Source of the DNA: Euperipatoides rowelli
Taxonomy: Eukaryota; Onychophora; Udeonychophora; Euonychophora; Peripatopsidae
Reading direction: 5' to 3' (one strand)
Length of the DNA stretch: 10,817 nucleotides
Assembly: GCA_003024985.2 (NCBI GenBank)
Contig: PXIH01S0004934.1
The translations under genes and the position numbers were made by a program. The notes beneath the pieces are model-generated. The model searched no databases. It was given only the letters and a program-made list of their open reading frames with translations, and was not told the origin of the DNA. Positions 1 to 9,355 of this stretch are shown here, piece after piece (position 1 is the first letter of the stretch; every line of letters starts with the position of its first letter).

Positions 1-1057
1 ACATAATATGTTCTATGGATTTATATTAATAACTGATATGTAATGCAGCTGTTATTTAAAGGAAAATGGAAGTCAATAAACAATGGGATAATCATTTAAT
101 CATTAGGTTTAGGATAAAATGATCCCAAAAGTTTCATGGAAAAAAAATCCTTATTTAAAAGGCTATTTTTAAAGCCATTATTAAGTCGTAATTGATTTTG
201 TTTAATCAACTTATTTTTTTAAAGTAGAAGCTTCTATCTGTAATCTGCAGACTCTCAATAAATGAACTCATCAGTTGAGCAAAATGAATTTAGACATCTC
301 GTGAAATTTGCTAGAGATAAACTGGTATAGAAAGGAATTATAGATAAAAATATCCTCACCTGCACATTTATTTTCCCAACAGCTTGAACTTGACAGGAAG
401 GGTCCAGATTAGCATACATCAGAAGATGTTATTATACCTCCAGTGAACTAAAAATACAAAGTTTATTTTTTTTTAAAGAAACATATATACTATATGCCCC
501 TAATATAGGTAAAATATTTAAAGTAAAAATTTCAACAAATATATAGTGTAATTCTAATCCAGAGAACTACCTTGACATTAATCTGTTATACAGAAATACA
601 TTTTCAAATTGCATTAGTATTATAAGAAGACTTAGTAATTCTGTATAATATAAATAGAAAATTTAAACTAAAGCATTTATATAAGTCAGTAACAACAAGA
701 AACAGTTTTCTAATTTTAAACAAGATTTATAGTTTTATTAAAATTAATTTTTAACAGATTAAAAATATTATTAAGAGCTGAAACTAAAATTTTCAGCATT
801 TGTAACAAACGAATAATTTTTCATCCTTCTTAGAAATTAAGAACGAAGTTGCTTATTTAGGAAGAATTTAAAAGTGGCTCTGACAATTAAATGTAATTCC
901 TTTATATTTTGGAAAAGGTAATATACTTAAATACACTTTTTCATTATGCTGTATATTGGATAAATAAATTTTAATAATTTAAAATATATAGTAGTTGAAA
1001 TTACCATAAATATAGTAAGATTTTATTTTACTTATTTTTCATTGTTGGTACAGTTGT
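1..1057. other. AT-rich stretch without a recognised gene
   Basis: No open frame of useful length or recognisable protein was found on either strand. On the minus strand this stretch lies downstream of the env remnant, so accessory genes and the 3' LTR of the provirus would be expected here. I could not find an LTR edge, a polypurine tract or a convincing TG...CA terminus. One 20-codon open stretch ending in a splice-donor-like site (419 down to 360, minus) is discussed as a weak finding only. Confidence 0.6.
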
Positions 1058-1655
1058 TCACACATTATGAACATAACAGAGATACACAGTCCATCTGTGC
1101 ATGGCAGGAGTTGCAGTGACATCTGGTTTTAGTGGAGAACTTAACCAGGTATCCACATGCCTCCTATATCTGAGGCAAGGTGGTCCATTTGGCTGATAGT
1201 TGCCATCATTCTTGTGCCATCTACATAATCGGGACTGAAATTTATGCATCAGGATTGTTAAACTGGTCCTATATTTGTCCAGCTTGATATGCTGCCCTAA
1301 TTCCATGCTGATCTAAAGCCTGCACTATGGGTGACAGCCTCTCCAGAGTTCAACTATTTCCAATGAAAACAACTTTTCTTGTGTGAGTTATATGTCACCC
1401 CATACTCTTTGGGTTGTACATATTATGGATGACAATTTTCTTTATTTCATGGAGTACCCAGATAATAATAAACCCAGTTATAATTTTTACAGGTCTAGTC
1501 GGCAAAACTAGTTCAAATTGGGTTACAAACATCACTATATAACACACTATCCTCAATATTTTGAGGAGCTGAAATAGCCACAGGAGTAGATATCTCATTG
1601 GTGTTTAGGGAAATGAGATCAGGTTTGTATGCTCAAAGGGATTTCCTAAATTGCC

Positions 1656-1669
1656 AAAAAAAAAAAAAA
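1656..1669. repeat. A14 homopolymer
   Basis: Fourteen consecutive A (T on the env strand) lie between two env-like blocks. They sit where the minus-strand frame changes, so expansion of this run may have broken the env frame. It could instead be the tail of a small retroposed sequence, but no body was recognised next to it. Confidence 0.8.
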
Positions 1670-3467
1670 GTCCTCAGCCTTTTAAATTTGTCCATAAATT
1701 TTGACTCAAAGACTGGGTACTGTTTATAATAAACTCAGGATAATCATGTGCATGACAATCTGAAATCATTAACAATATTTGTACCACTGGGCCAGCAACC
1801 TTCCATCATTTTTTTAAAGTACTTGTCTCCTTAGTACCTTCTCTGCTTTTATCAGTAGATTAAATTGTTCTTGAGCCTGATCAACTGAATTGGAGATAAT
1901 TGGTTTTATTACTTATGCACAACAATTTTCCCAAAAGCATGCCAACACTATTTTATTTCAAGTCTTTGAAGAGAACACAGAGCCAAGAGGAAACAAAAAC
2001 CAAGGCATCATTATCTTCAACCTAATTTTGAACAAACTGAATGAGTCCTCTCTCAAAAATCAGATTCATGTTAACAGCTTAATTTTAAATTCAGATCTGT
2101 TATTCAGAAAAAATATGTAGGTGATAGTTTAGCACACCTGTTAATCCAGTTTTTGAGAGACTTTTCCTGTATACCAGTGGTGCAAATTCCTTTGAAAGCA
2201 TAAAATTATAAACTTGCAGCAGTAACCTGTTGAGCTTCTCAAGCTTTGGTGACATTCATTGGCTATTACATTCTGAACAACTTCCTTAGTTCATCCAGTC
2301 TCATAAATAAATTGTCCCAAGACTTTTAGGATAGCCTGATTAATATGAAATTAGATCAACCAGCTTATCATCTCCATATGTCTGTGACCTGTTCAAAATT
2401 GCATAATTTTTCATATATAGATCTGATGTACACAAATGACTTGCTGTTGTTCACTATTGATAAAATTATTGTTCTTGAAATTATGTCAATCCCATAAGCA
2501 CATCATTGATAAGGATGAAGATTCTTCTTGGAATAGTGGTAACAGAATTGAATTGTTAATTTTCTGTCAAATGAAGGTTTATATGTATCAAATGCTTCTC
2601 AGGAATTATAAAGAGAGACAAAAACACCTTCAGAATACTTTAATTGTACATGATTTCACCATTCAATTTTAGTTTTAAACAAGATAGTAATATAGTGGGA
2701 TGGTAAGAAATACTTACTAATTTTGGCACCATATTTGGATGTAGTTGTCTTTGATTTCAGGAAAATAGCTTCTACAACTCCATATGAACCCGGAAGCCCA
2801 GGAACCTTACACATCTTCTGATCTATTGAAGAAAGGTCGACTTAAATCCTTGATTCACCTTCAGAGTAACCACTAAGAAACTGGAAATTTGACTTACTGG
2901 TTCTGTAAAAAAGAGCCTTCAGATGTGATACTTGATGATTATTGTGGTCCACATTGTCATAGTTAGCAACAGTAAACAACCCACACTATAGATTTGAGGA
3001 CAGAGAGCCATTTCTTTTTTAGCTTTCATTATCATTAACTGTAAAAGAGATGATGTTTCTTTATAAATATGATCAACTGATAGTCAAACCCAAAGAATGA
3101 ATCTCATTAATAGTAGATAGAAAGTGCTTGATAGAGTGGAAGTAGAGGTTCCAGCAATCTTTTATTATGAACTGTCAAGCCTTTTGGTTCTCCTATTCAG
3201 AAATTCAATACAATAAGGTGGATGATTGTTAAAGTGGATGTAATTGTTCTTGTTTTTTTCTATGTCTAGGGTGGGTATCTTATAGAAAGAAGCATATTTA
3301 CAACAGCTATTATGTTTTATAATTTTTTCTCTAACTTCAATATTTACCATCAAAATTTGATTTATTGCTCTCAAATTAAAGCTAATTTAACATTTTTTCA
3401 AAAAGCATATGACCATTTTTCCTTAATTCCTTAAGGTCTCCAAGATATTTGTTAATTCAAAGTTAAC

Positions 3468-3513
3468 AAAAAAAAAAAAAAAAAACTTTTTTTTTTGTTG
3501 TTTTTTTTTTTTT
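3468..3513. repeat. Opposed homopolymers: A18, C, T10, GTTG, T13
   Basis: A run of 18 A is followed by a single C, ten T, GTTG and thirteen T. The A and T runs can pair into a near-perfect hairpin. The tract lies in the N-terminal part of the env remnant, just upstream of the open block that starts at 3374. Such back-to-back A and T tracts can arise where the poly(A) tails of two retrocopies inserted in opposite directions meet. No retrocopy body was identified on either side. Confidence 0.8.
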
Positions 3514-3997
3514 ATGGCTGAAATATTCATTTTAGATGGAAAAGTTATATAACAAACTTTTTAGAAAATGAAAATATAAAACTTTTAAGAGAAAGTTTAA
3601 ATCTCTATGATTAATGGTATCTAAAGACAACTGTTTGAAAAATACCAATTTGCCATTTGATAAATGACCACCATTTTGTTCAAGGTAGAAATTTTTTTGT
3701 CACCTCTTCCAAAAATTATTTTTAATGGCTGCTCCTCAAGTACACAAAGTTTTACTTTCTCCTCAAAAGGTGAGCAACATTTTGTTGATGTCAAACTTAT
3801 AGATGCAACTATATATTATAGCAGGAATGGTAACCAGTTTGTCATTAGAAGGTCACATGTCACTTCTAGGATTCTTATAAGGTTGTACACATCATACACA
3901 GTAAATTTAACAAAAATATATATAGTATATGATTATTGTTACTGTATCTAATGTTTTTTTAGGAATCCATAAACAAGCAAGTGTTTTTTTTTAGTAG

Positions 3998-4009
3998 CCC
4001 CCCTCCCTC
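3998..4009 (-). promoter_or_regulatory. Polypurine tract, possible second-strand primer site
   Basis: On the minus strand this is a 12-base run of only purines (GAGGGAGGGGGG), standing out in AT-rich surroundings. It lies shortly upstream of the env-like region. Foamy viruses are known to carry internal polypurine tracts in pol in addition to the one before the 3' LTR, so the place is suggestive. The sequence alone does not prove the role, and a chance G-run is possible. Confidence 0.2.
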
Positions 4010-4239
4010 ATATAGACCAAATTAAATGAATTGTTAGTTAGTTCATTTAGGATAACCTTTTGATTGGATGAGAACAAATTTAATTTTTTTTATGTAATAT
4101 AACAATTTAAATAATATTAAATCATTATATAAAATGTTGCAGGAGGAAAAAAAATTAGTTGAATTACTTATAAGCTTTAAATAAAACTTCTCTTCGTTTA
4201 TTTACAATAAAAACTGATTATGCTAGTCAGCTAACTTTG

Positions 4240-4434
4240 CTAACTACCGTTGATTAAATAATTATGCAAAATAAAAATAATAATCCATGGTTGGTTACAA
4301 ACATATGGGAGTGGCTCTCGCCATGACTGCCAGGTACCATCAGCTCGGTGGTACCTGGCCTTTTTGGCCAAAACAAAATGCACATTTAAATTATACAGAA
4401 TGTATAATTGGATAAATAGTATTAGCCCATGCAT
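4240..4434 (-). pseudogene. Short open stretch upstream of env, possible pol end
   Basis: A 64-codon minus-strand open frame starts with a hydrophobic stretch, followed by a polar part reading ARYHRADGTWQSWREPLPYV and ending in CNQPW. The polar part is richer in G+C than the surroundings and reads like protein. It lies in line with and upstream of the env pseudogene, where the C-terminal part of a retroviral integrase would be expected. I do not recognise the family, and the hairpin at 4329-4359 lies inside it, so the reading may be partly an effect of that repeat. Confidence 0.25.
4329..4359. repeat. Perfect 10-bp inverted repeat with 11-base loop
   Basis: GCCAGGTACC (4329-4338) and GGTACCTGGC (4350-4359) are exact reverse complements around the loop ATCAGCTCGGT. 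A second small inverted pair, GGCC with a T5 loop, follows directly. The block is distinctly GC-rich for this window. No T-run terminator role is expected in a vertebrate. The loop and right arm vaguely resemble a tRNA A box, but no B box follows. Confidence 0.75.
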
Positions 4435-4753
4435 TCAAGAAAGTAGATGTGCTTAGTAATTAAAATAAACACATCACAAACTAAAGCAAAAACATTCTGT
4501 ATACATGAGCCAATGCATACAAATAATAAATAAATAATTAAACTTACAAATAAACTCACTATATTACAACTACTTAAATCCAAATCTCATGTGTTTTATT
4601 GATATTAATCTTAATTTTGATGATGTATTTTAAAAAGTTAGTGAACAAAATAATCAAAACATTTACTCTTTCAGGTTATTACCACATTATAGAAAACTAA
4701 ACCAATGTTTCCAAATCAGGTTGGATAGCACACTTTAGTGCCTCACTTTTTGA
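4435..4753. other. AT-rich junction between the two elements
   Basis: No gene is seen. The 5' UTR and promoter of the LINE should lie here or be missing. No target-site duplication could be matched with sequence beyond 10187. The first plus-strand coding-like sequence begins at about 4754, right after a stop. Confidence 0.5.
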
Positions 4754-5227
4754 AAAAAATCTGATAACCCTTTGGACTTCCAAGGAGAAATAATTGTGGA
4801 AGGATTTGACTCTGTGACTCAAAACTGTAGGGATACAGACAAATACAGTGATTTGGCAGAAGGCAATACCCCTCGTGGAAGCAAATGAGTCAGCTAAGCC
4901 TGAACCACAAATTTTGGACTACTGTGAAGAGACTGGGAATGACCTGAATAGTGAATTTAAGATTGGAGAGATGGATATTGATCAAGGTTATACCTTAGAG
5001 AGGTTACTACCTTTGACTGGGGAACAAGATGAACTACAACAGGGTGCATTCTGCATTGTAACTGAAATAGTCATGAATGAGATGATAATGAGTGTTAATG
5101 AGAGGAAATCTGGGGCAATAGATTTGATGCAGGCCCCAGAAAAGGGGAAGAAGAGCCAGCCAGAGTTTAACCTGGTCCCAAGCTTGGCTACCACAGAGGC
5201 AGAAGCTGGTACACAGCCAGCATTCAC

Positions 5228-5275
5228 TGTTTCAAGTGCTCTTGCCAAGTAGAACTGCTTACCTGTAGAAAATGT
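5228..5275 (+). other. Cysteine cluster in ORF1 N-terminal region
   Basis: In the frame open from 5171 to 5560, five cysteines fall in 16 residues with spacing C-x2-C-x-C-x6-C-x2-C (CFKCSCQVELLTCRKC). This resembles part of a zinc-binding finger, but I cannot name the family. It overlaps the end of the acidic frame (stop at 5250-5252), so a frame change just before it is likely. Confidence 0.4.
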
Positions 5276-6202
5276 GTGTTTTTCCCACAACAAAAGCAGT
5301 TTTCCAGTCAAGAATCAGTTTCAGTATTAAGTAAATCTTTGAACATGTTTTTTCAACATCAAAGTTTGAAAGAATTCAGAGACAGCACTGTGGCAAATAG
5401 TGATATTTCGCTTCAACAACAATGCCAAACAGATGATGCTCCACCACTTAATAATGGAAAATCAACCATTAGATGGCGCCATAAAAATTTTACAACAGTA
5501 GCAAGAAATGGTATCAACACTGCCCAAAATTGGAAATTCTGTAAAAAATATTGGTTTTAAGATTGATGATGATAACCTTACAAGCAAATTTAACCAGCCC
5601 ACAAATGCCAATAGGATAACATGTACAACAGAATTATAGGATAAAAGAAAAGCCACATTTCTAGAGTTTTGGAACCACCCAATGTCCATCAATTAACAAA
5701 AGGATCATCCCCCGAATGTGGTATTATGGTGGAAAGACTGGAAAGATGTTCCCTTGATGTATATGATAGGGCCATATCTGAGATCTCTGGTAGGGCCTTT
5801 TCCACTTTTAATGGAAGAGACACCAGGGATAATGCATATGTACTGGTATTTGTCAAGACACCAAAAATGGCAGAGTTATTGGTAAAAAAAAGGAATATGG
5901 TTGAGGAACAGGTGGATGAATATATCATATTTTCAGCAGCCTTCTTACACTCAGTGGAGTTTTACCCTTTGTGCCAGATTCTCTTATTATAGAAGCCTGT
6001 GCACCTTTTTGGATCTCAGTATTCCCAATATTGAGGCAAATTCCTGCTCCATTGAGGCATTCGGCCTTCAAGAGAGCTTGCAGTTATAGAATATAATTAT
6101 ATATGGTCAAGCATAAAGGAACAGAGATCCCAGAAAAAATACATGTATGCTTTCTGGGTATTGATTAATTATGCACTAGAAATTTCATCAACAGGGGTCA
6201 GA

Positions 6203-6244
6203 TGCTTTACATGCGGCTCCTTTAATCATACATTCAGAGGCTGT
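6203..6244 (+). other. CCHC zinc knuckle of ORF1
   Basis: The codons read CFTCGSFNHTFRGC, an exact C-x2-C-x4-H-x4-C knuckle. This motif binds zinc and single-stranded nucleic acid in retroviral and LINE gag-like proteins. Only one knuckle is seen; Tx1-like ORF1 proteins often have more, so others may have been lost. A stop follows in this frame at about 6320. Confidence 0.85.
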
Positions 6245-7093
6245 AAGTCACATGGAAAGAACACACAGACTGTAGCCTATGATGAAAGTGATGTGGTACC
6301 ACACCACCTAAAGAACTACTGAAAATAATGGTTATGGGTAAAAAAAAGGAGTACCCAATAGCAACCTTGAAAAAAAAGGAAAGGAAAAAGATTCAGTATG
6401 CATCACAATGCAATCAAGTACACACTCTAAAACCATGGAGAAAAAATTGATTACAGACACCAGAACTTTCTTTACCTAGTGTAATTTGGTAAAATTACCA
6501 GAATTGAAGGAAATGGCATCAATTATGCCAGCATCTATGAACAAGTTTAACAGAAAAAAAAGAAGGACATTCACATTTTAAAAACCTCCATTATCAACTC
6601 ATCAGCAAACTCCAGATTATCCAATTGCCAAAGCCTCTGAGACATTATTAAATAACAATTTACAACCGGAAATTGTTATTTTGAAGAAAAGTATAAAAAT
6701 ATACTGAGGATACTTTACAAGAGGAAGAGGAAGAAAAAATGGAATCCTCACAAGACAAAGATAGTCGAAAAATGATTAGAGGATTGATAGCTCAAGGAAT
6801 AAGAAGCATATCAACTAAGACATAAATGAATAAATTAACCTGAAGGTGCAATCCAGAATAAAATTAGCTTCTCAATTCCTACTTACCCCACCCTAACATA
6901 TAAGTGTTGGTATCAGAACCCTTTCAGAAAAGGATATGTATGTGTCAGGTTCCTTCAAATATAAAAAGATTCAAAACCTTCTATTGGACATAAGATACCT
7001 TTCTGAAGGTACAAAAATGACCCGAATTCTCAAAAGAAAACAAGGCATGGTAGATCTGCCTCTGCTGTCACCCACATAATGGACTTAAAGACA

Positions 7094-7860
7094 CTGGCTA
7101 CATTTAACACAATATGTATGTCAAGAGAAAGCAAGAGACAAAAAACTGGACATTGTATGTCATAACAAATAAATTGCCATCTGCACACTTCAAGAAACTA
7201 ATTTCACATATTCCCATTATGAAATGATGTATGGCCACATAAAGGGATCCATTCCAAAATTCATGCATGCAGGTCTTGCTTTTTGAATAAACAGAGATGC
7301 TGGGGTGACAGAATAGAAATATCATAGATGACATCCCAGACATCATCCAGGAGTTTTTATGCTGGTGGAATGGATCTTACTATGTATTCTATAATATGTG
7401 ATTGTCACACAGGGATATAGAGGGACATAAAGAGTAATAGTAATGTGGATAAATAGACTTAGACATAGGATAGTACAGTTCCTATATGGTCCAAGAATTT
7501 TACAGACAAAGCTAACACAGGGCAAAATAATTCTTGGAAGAAGAAAATATCCTCAAAGATAAAAGAAAACATTCTGAAACATGTCCCAAAGATTTGAACA
7601 TCAATTTTATTGTAATGGGTTATTATAACTTGGAGAGATATTCAAACACTACTTCCTATGGAAAATAGCTTTAGTAAGAGAGCAATTAGGATTGACTCTG
7701 TCGGCTTTAAAAGTAAAATTTCTTTCGCTCAAAGACATTGTGGGAGAACCATTGTCAACTAAGGATGAAGTAATTATTGACTACATTGTGCTTTCCTGAA
7801 TCATGGTTATTAAAAATGCATTCCATGGATACATGTCAAGAGAATAAAAGTGATTATAAA
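7094..7860 (+). other. AP-type endonuclease domain (degraded)
   Basis: Pieces of the exonuclease-endonuclease-phosphatase fold appear in order. ATFN (7097-7108) carries the metal-site Asn. ICTLQETNF (7179-7205) includes the catalytic Glu of the LQET motif. AGLAF then NRDAGV lie at about 7270-7305, and PGVFMLVEWILL near 7347-7385. IVMGYYN (7609-7629) stands where G-D-F-N is expected, so the catalytic Asp is Tyr. IIDYIVLS (7773-7796) matches the conserved LDYFL-type strand. SDY (7849-7857) stands where S-D-H is usual, so the catalytic His is lost. Frames shift between 7125 and 7179, before 7609 and near 7790. Confidence 0.8.
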
Positions 7861-8067
7861 ATGGTCATAGCTAGAGTGTTATTGGGAGATAAGCTGTCTG
7901 GCTCCCTTTACTGGAGATTTAAAAATAAGTTGCTACAATTTCCACCTTTTGTAGCAAGCATGGAGTCACTCCTGAAAGAAAAATCAGCGGACTACTCAAA
8001 ACAATCAGCATATTTTATAGAATGTTGGGATACTCTAAAGTGTGATGTCCTGATGGCAGCCAAATAA
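7777..8067 (+). other. Endonuclease end and linker to RT
   Basis: A 96-codon open piece begins at the end of the endonuclease domain and includes SDY. It continues with GSLYWRFKNKLLQFPPFV (about 7903-7956). A WRFN-type motif followed by LL is typical of the region just after the endonuclease in Tx1-like and L1 ORF2 proteins. The stop is at 8065-8067. Coding-like sequence before 8235 is then obscure. Confidence 0.7.
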
Positions 8068-8234
8068 AGAACTCAGTGGAAAAAGATCATACCTTATGGA
8101 AAAGAGTATAATCAATTCCTAATAAAATCAGGTTTCTGAAAAACAAGCGATTGATGGAAGACTTCTAAAAAAGTTTGTATTCACTAGAACCAGACTGCCA
8201 GATTTCTCCAGAAACTATGCCATTTGGTCTATAA

Positions 8235-9256
8235 CCAGTAGACCCTGAATTGAAACAGGATATGAAAAGGCTGGTCACATTAGACAAATTATTACAGGCA
8301 GCAAACTCAATGAACTTGCCTCAAACACTGGGTGTAGATGGGTTAAAACTAGAATATTACCTGAAGTTTTGGACGGTCTTAGGAACCTAGTAATTCAATG
8401 GTATGAAAATGTATGAGCATGCAACAACTTTCTGGTTCAGCTAGTTGTGGAATAATAACTCTAGTAAACAAAAGGGAGGATCCCAGAATGATCAATAATT
8501 GGAGAATGATATCTCTACTCACCATAGAACTCAAGATAATAGCTAAAGTTCTAGCTAATAGACTAAAACCTCTCATCAAATCAGTGATCCCAAGTTGCCA
8601 AACAACTATCCCAGGAATCTCTATTATGACATCTTTGGCAACAATTAGGGACATTATTACAATGAATGGAAGGCAACCAAATAACCTTTATATTTTGACT
8701 TTGGACCAATCCAAAGCCTTTGATATGGTGAGTCATGACTTTCTCTTTCATCTTTTGGAGGTCATCAGGCTACCAAATGTCATGATTAACTCCATAAAAG
8801 CAATTTACTCAGGTTATCCATGTATCATTAAGAATGTAGATTGTTTATCATCACCAAATCCCTACTGCAGAGGAATAAAGCAGGGTGATGTGACCTCAAA
8901 ATTGTTAAATATCCTAGCCATACAACCTGTTTTAAATGTTGTACACTTGAGCTTGCAAGATAATGGATTTAGATTAACTACAGTTGACACAGTCTTAGTA
9001 ACCACTTATGTAGATGATGTCACAGTCTTCTTAAGACATCCAGCTATCATTAATGTAGTGATATGTATCTTTAAAAAAATTTGGTGCATATTCAGGGGCA
9101 GCTATCAATATTGCAAAGTCCAAGGTGTTGGCACTGAATGTTGTGGAAGAAAGGGAAATAGTCCCCAAGGACATTCTCCCTTTAGAGATGACCAATGACA
9201 ATCTTAAGATCTTAGGAATATATTTTCCAAAATCAATGAGAATATGTGAGAACTAA
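8235..9256 (+). other. Reverse transcriptase domain
   Basis: The first open piece (8235-8390) carries the pre-RT motif LGVDGLKLEYYLKFW (8328-8372). The second (8413-9198, 261 codons) holds GIITLVNKRED, NWRMISLL, AKVLANRLKPLI, QTTIPGISI, motif A LDQSKAFD with catalytic Asp at 8704-8706, IKQGDVTS for the motif usually read RQGxPLS, and YVDD at 9007-9018 with both Asp. After an A7 run (9073-9079) the frame changes. The domain then continues as FGAYSGAAIN...AKSKVL and LKILGIYFP (about 9212-9232) to a stop at 9254-9256. All three catalytic Asp are present, but the product would be cut at the frameshift. Confidence 0.9.
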
Positions 9257-9329
9257 TGGAGTGAAAGATAAGGGCCACCAATATTACCATCTCCAAGTGG
9301 ATGCCAAAATTGGTTAATATGACTGTTTT

Positions 9330-9347
9330 AGAGAGAGAGAGAGAGAG
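9330..9347 (+). repeat. (AG)9 microsatellite inside ORF2
   Basis: Nine AG units lie in the region just after the RT core, where the family encodes a continuous thumb-region protein. The repeat coincides with a break in the readable protein and is likely a small expansion that added to the decay. Confidence 0.9.
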
Positions 9348-9355
9348 CCTACTAG

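Larger units (their letters stand above)
1058..3890 (-). pseudogene. env: Retroviral envelope pseudogene, foamy-like
   Basis: Env mediates receptor binding and membrane fusion of the virion; this copy cannot be translated. Reading down the minus strand, a hydrophobic stretch near 3830-3870 could be the leader membrane segment. A 69-codon open block (3374-3165) contains ILMVN (3356-3342) and a pattern F-x-I-P-x-x-D followed by YIH (3287-3234). One frame then runs from 2982 to about 2380 with only a few stops and carries CKVPGLPG (2811-2788) and TSKYGAKISKYFLPS (2742-2698). A frame change leads to a helical, heptad-like block (about 2341-2143). A Cys-bearing block in another constant frame runs from 1620 to about 1060, including SDVCNP and SCFHWK, and would be the transmembrane-subunit side. 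The ordered motifs resemble spumavirus Env, judged by eye. The spacing between YIH and CKVPG, about 141 codons, seems longer than expected. An unrelated env class is the main alternative. Confidence 0.55.
1058..4434 (-). mobile_element. Decayed endogenous retrovirus, 3' part (possibly foamy-like)
   Basis: This minus-strand remnant consists of an env-like pseudogene, with a short open stretch upstream that could be the pol end. What is seen: several long minus-strand frames that follow one another in order and are broken by scattered stops and frame changes, in DNA where random stops should be frequent. What is known: spumavirus env is unusually long, close to a thousand codons, and directly follows pol. 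The roughly 2.8 kb of env-like sequence fits that length. What is inferred: the element is spumavirus-related, from short ordered motifs in the leader and surface regions. LTRs, primer binding site, gag and most of pol are not visible. The provirus probably was truncated, extends beyond recognition, or was cut by later insertions. An ERV of another class remains possible. Confidence 0.55.
4754..6825 (+). pseudogene. LINE ORF1, gag-like RNA-binding protein, broken
   Basis: ORF1 proteins coat the element's RNA and act as chaperones in the ribonucleoprotein. The region is a relay of open pieces. They are 4754-4888, then an acidic piece 4818-5252, then 5171-5560 in another frame with a cysteine cluster (5228-5275), then 5645-5992. 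After further shifts comes a stretch ending in a CCHC knuckle at 6203-6244. The stretch before the knuckle (about 5990-6200) fits the usual pre-knuckle Gag region of Tx1-like elements, by pattern only. After the knuckle, a lysine-rich piece (6304-6450) and an acidic-basic tail with EEEEEK and a stop at 6823-6825 complete the protein. Assignment of the knuckle half is good. The 4754-5560 half is assigned by position and could belong to something else. Confidence 0.6.

Noticed and set aside
1395-1598. Hydrophobic minus-strand open frame, possible Env membrane anchor
   Set aside because: A different minus frame through the same bases fits the env block better (SDVCNP, SCFHWK). I could not decide, so I did not annotate an anchor.
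1890-2120. Plus-strand open frame of 76 codons
   Set aside because: It lies opposite the env remnant, has no recognisable motif, and its length is expected by chance.
2436-2672. Plus-strand open frame of 78 codons
   Set aside because: It is antisense to the long env-like minus frame, so it is most likely a shadow.
3664-3951. Plus-strand open frame of 95 codons
   Set aside because: The opposite strand also stays open here and fits the env leader in position; the plus frame shows no family features.
4339-4362. tRNA A-box-like sequence (AGCTCGGTGGTA), possible SINE head
   Set aside because: No B box follows at the right distance, and the match is within a hairpin of its own.
8379-8654. Minus-strand open frame of 91 codons
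   Set aside because: It is a shadow of the strongly recognisable RT frame on the plus strand.
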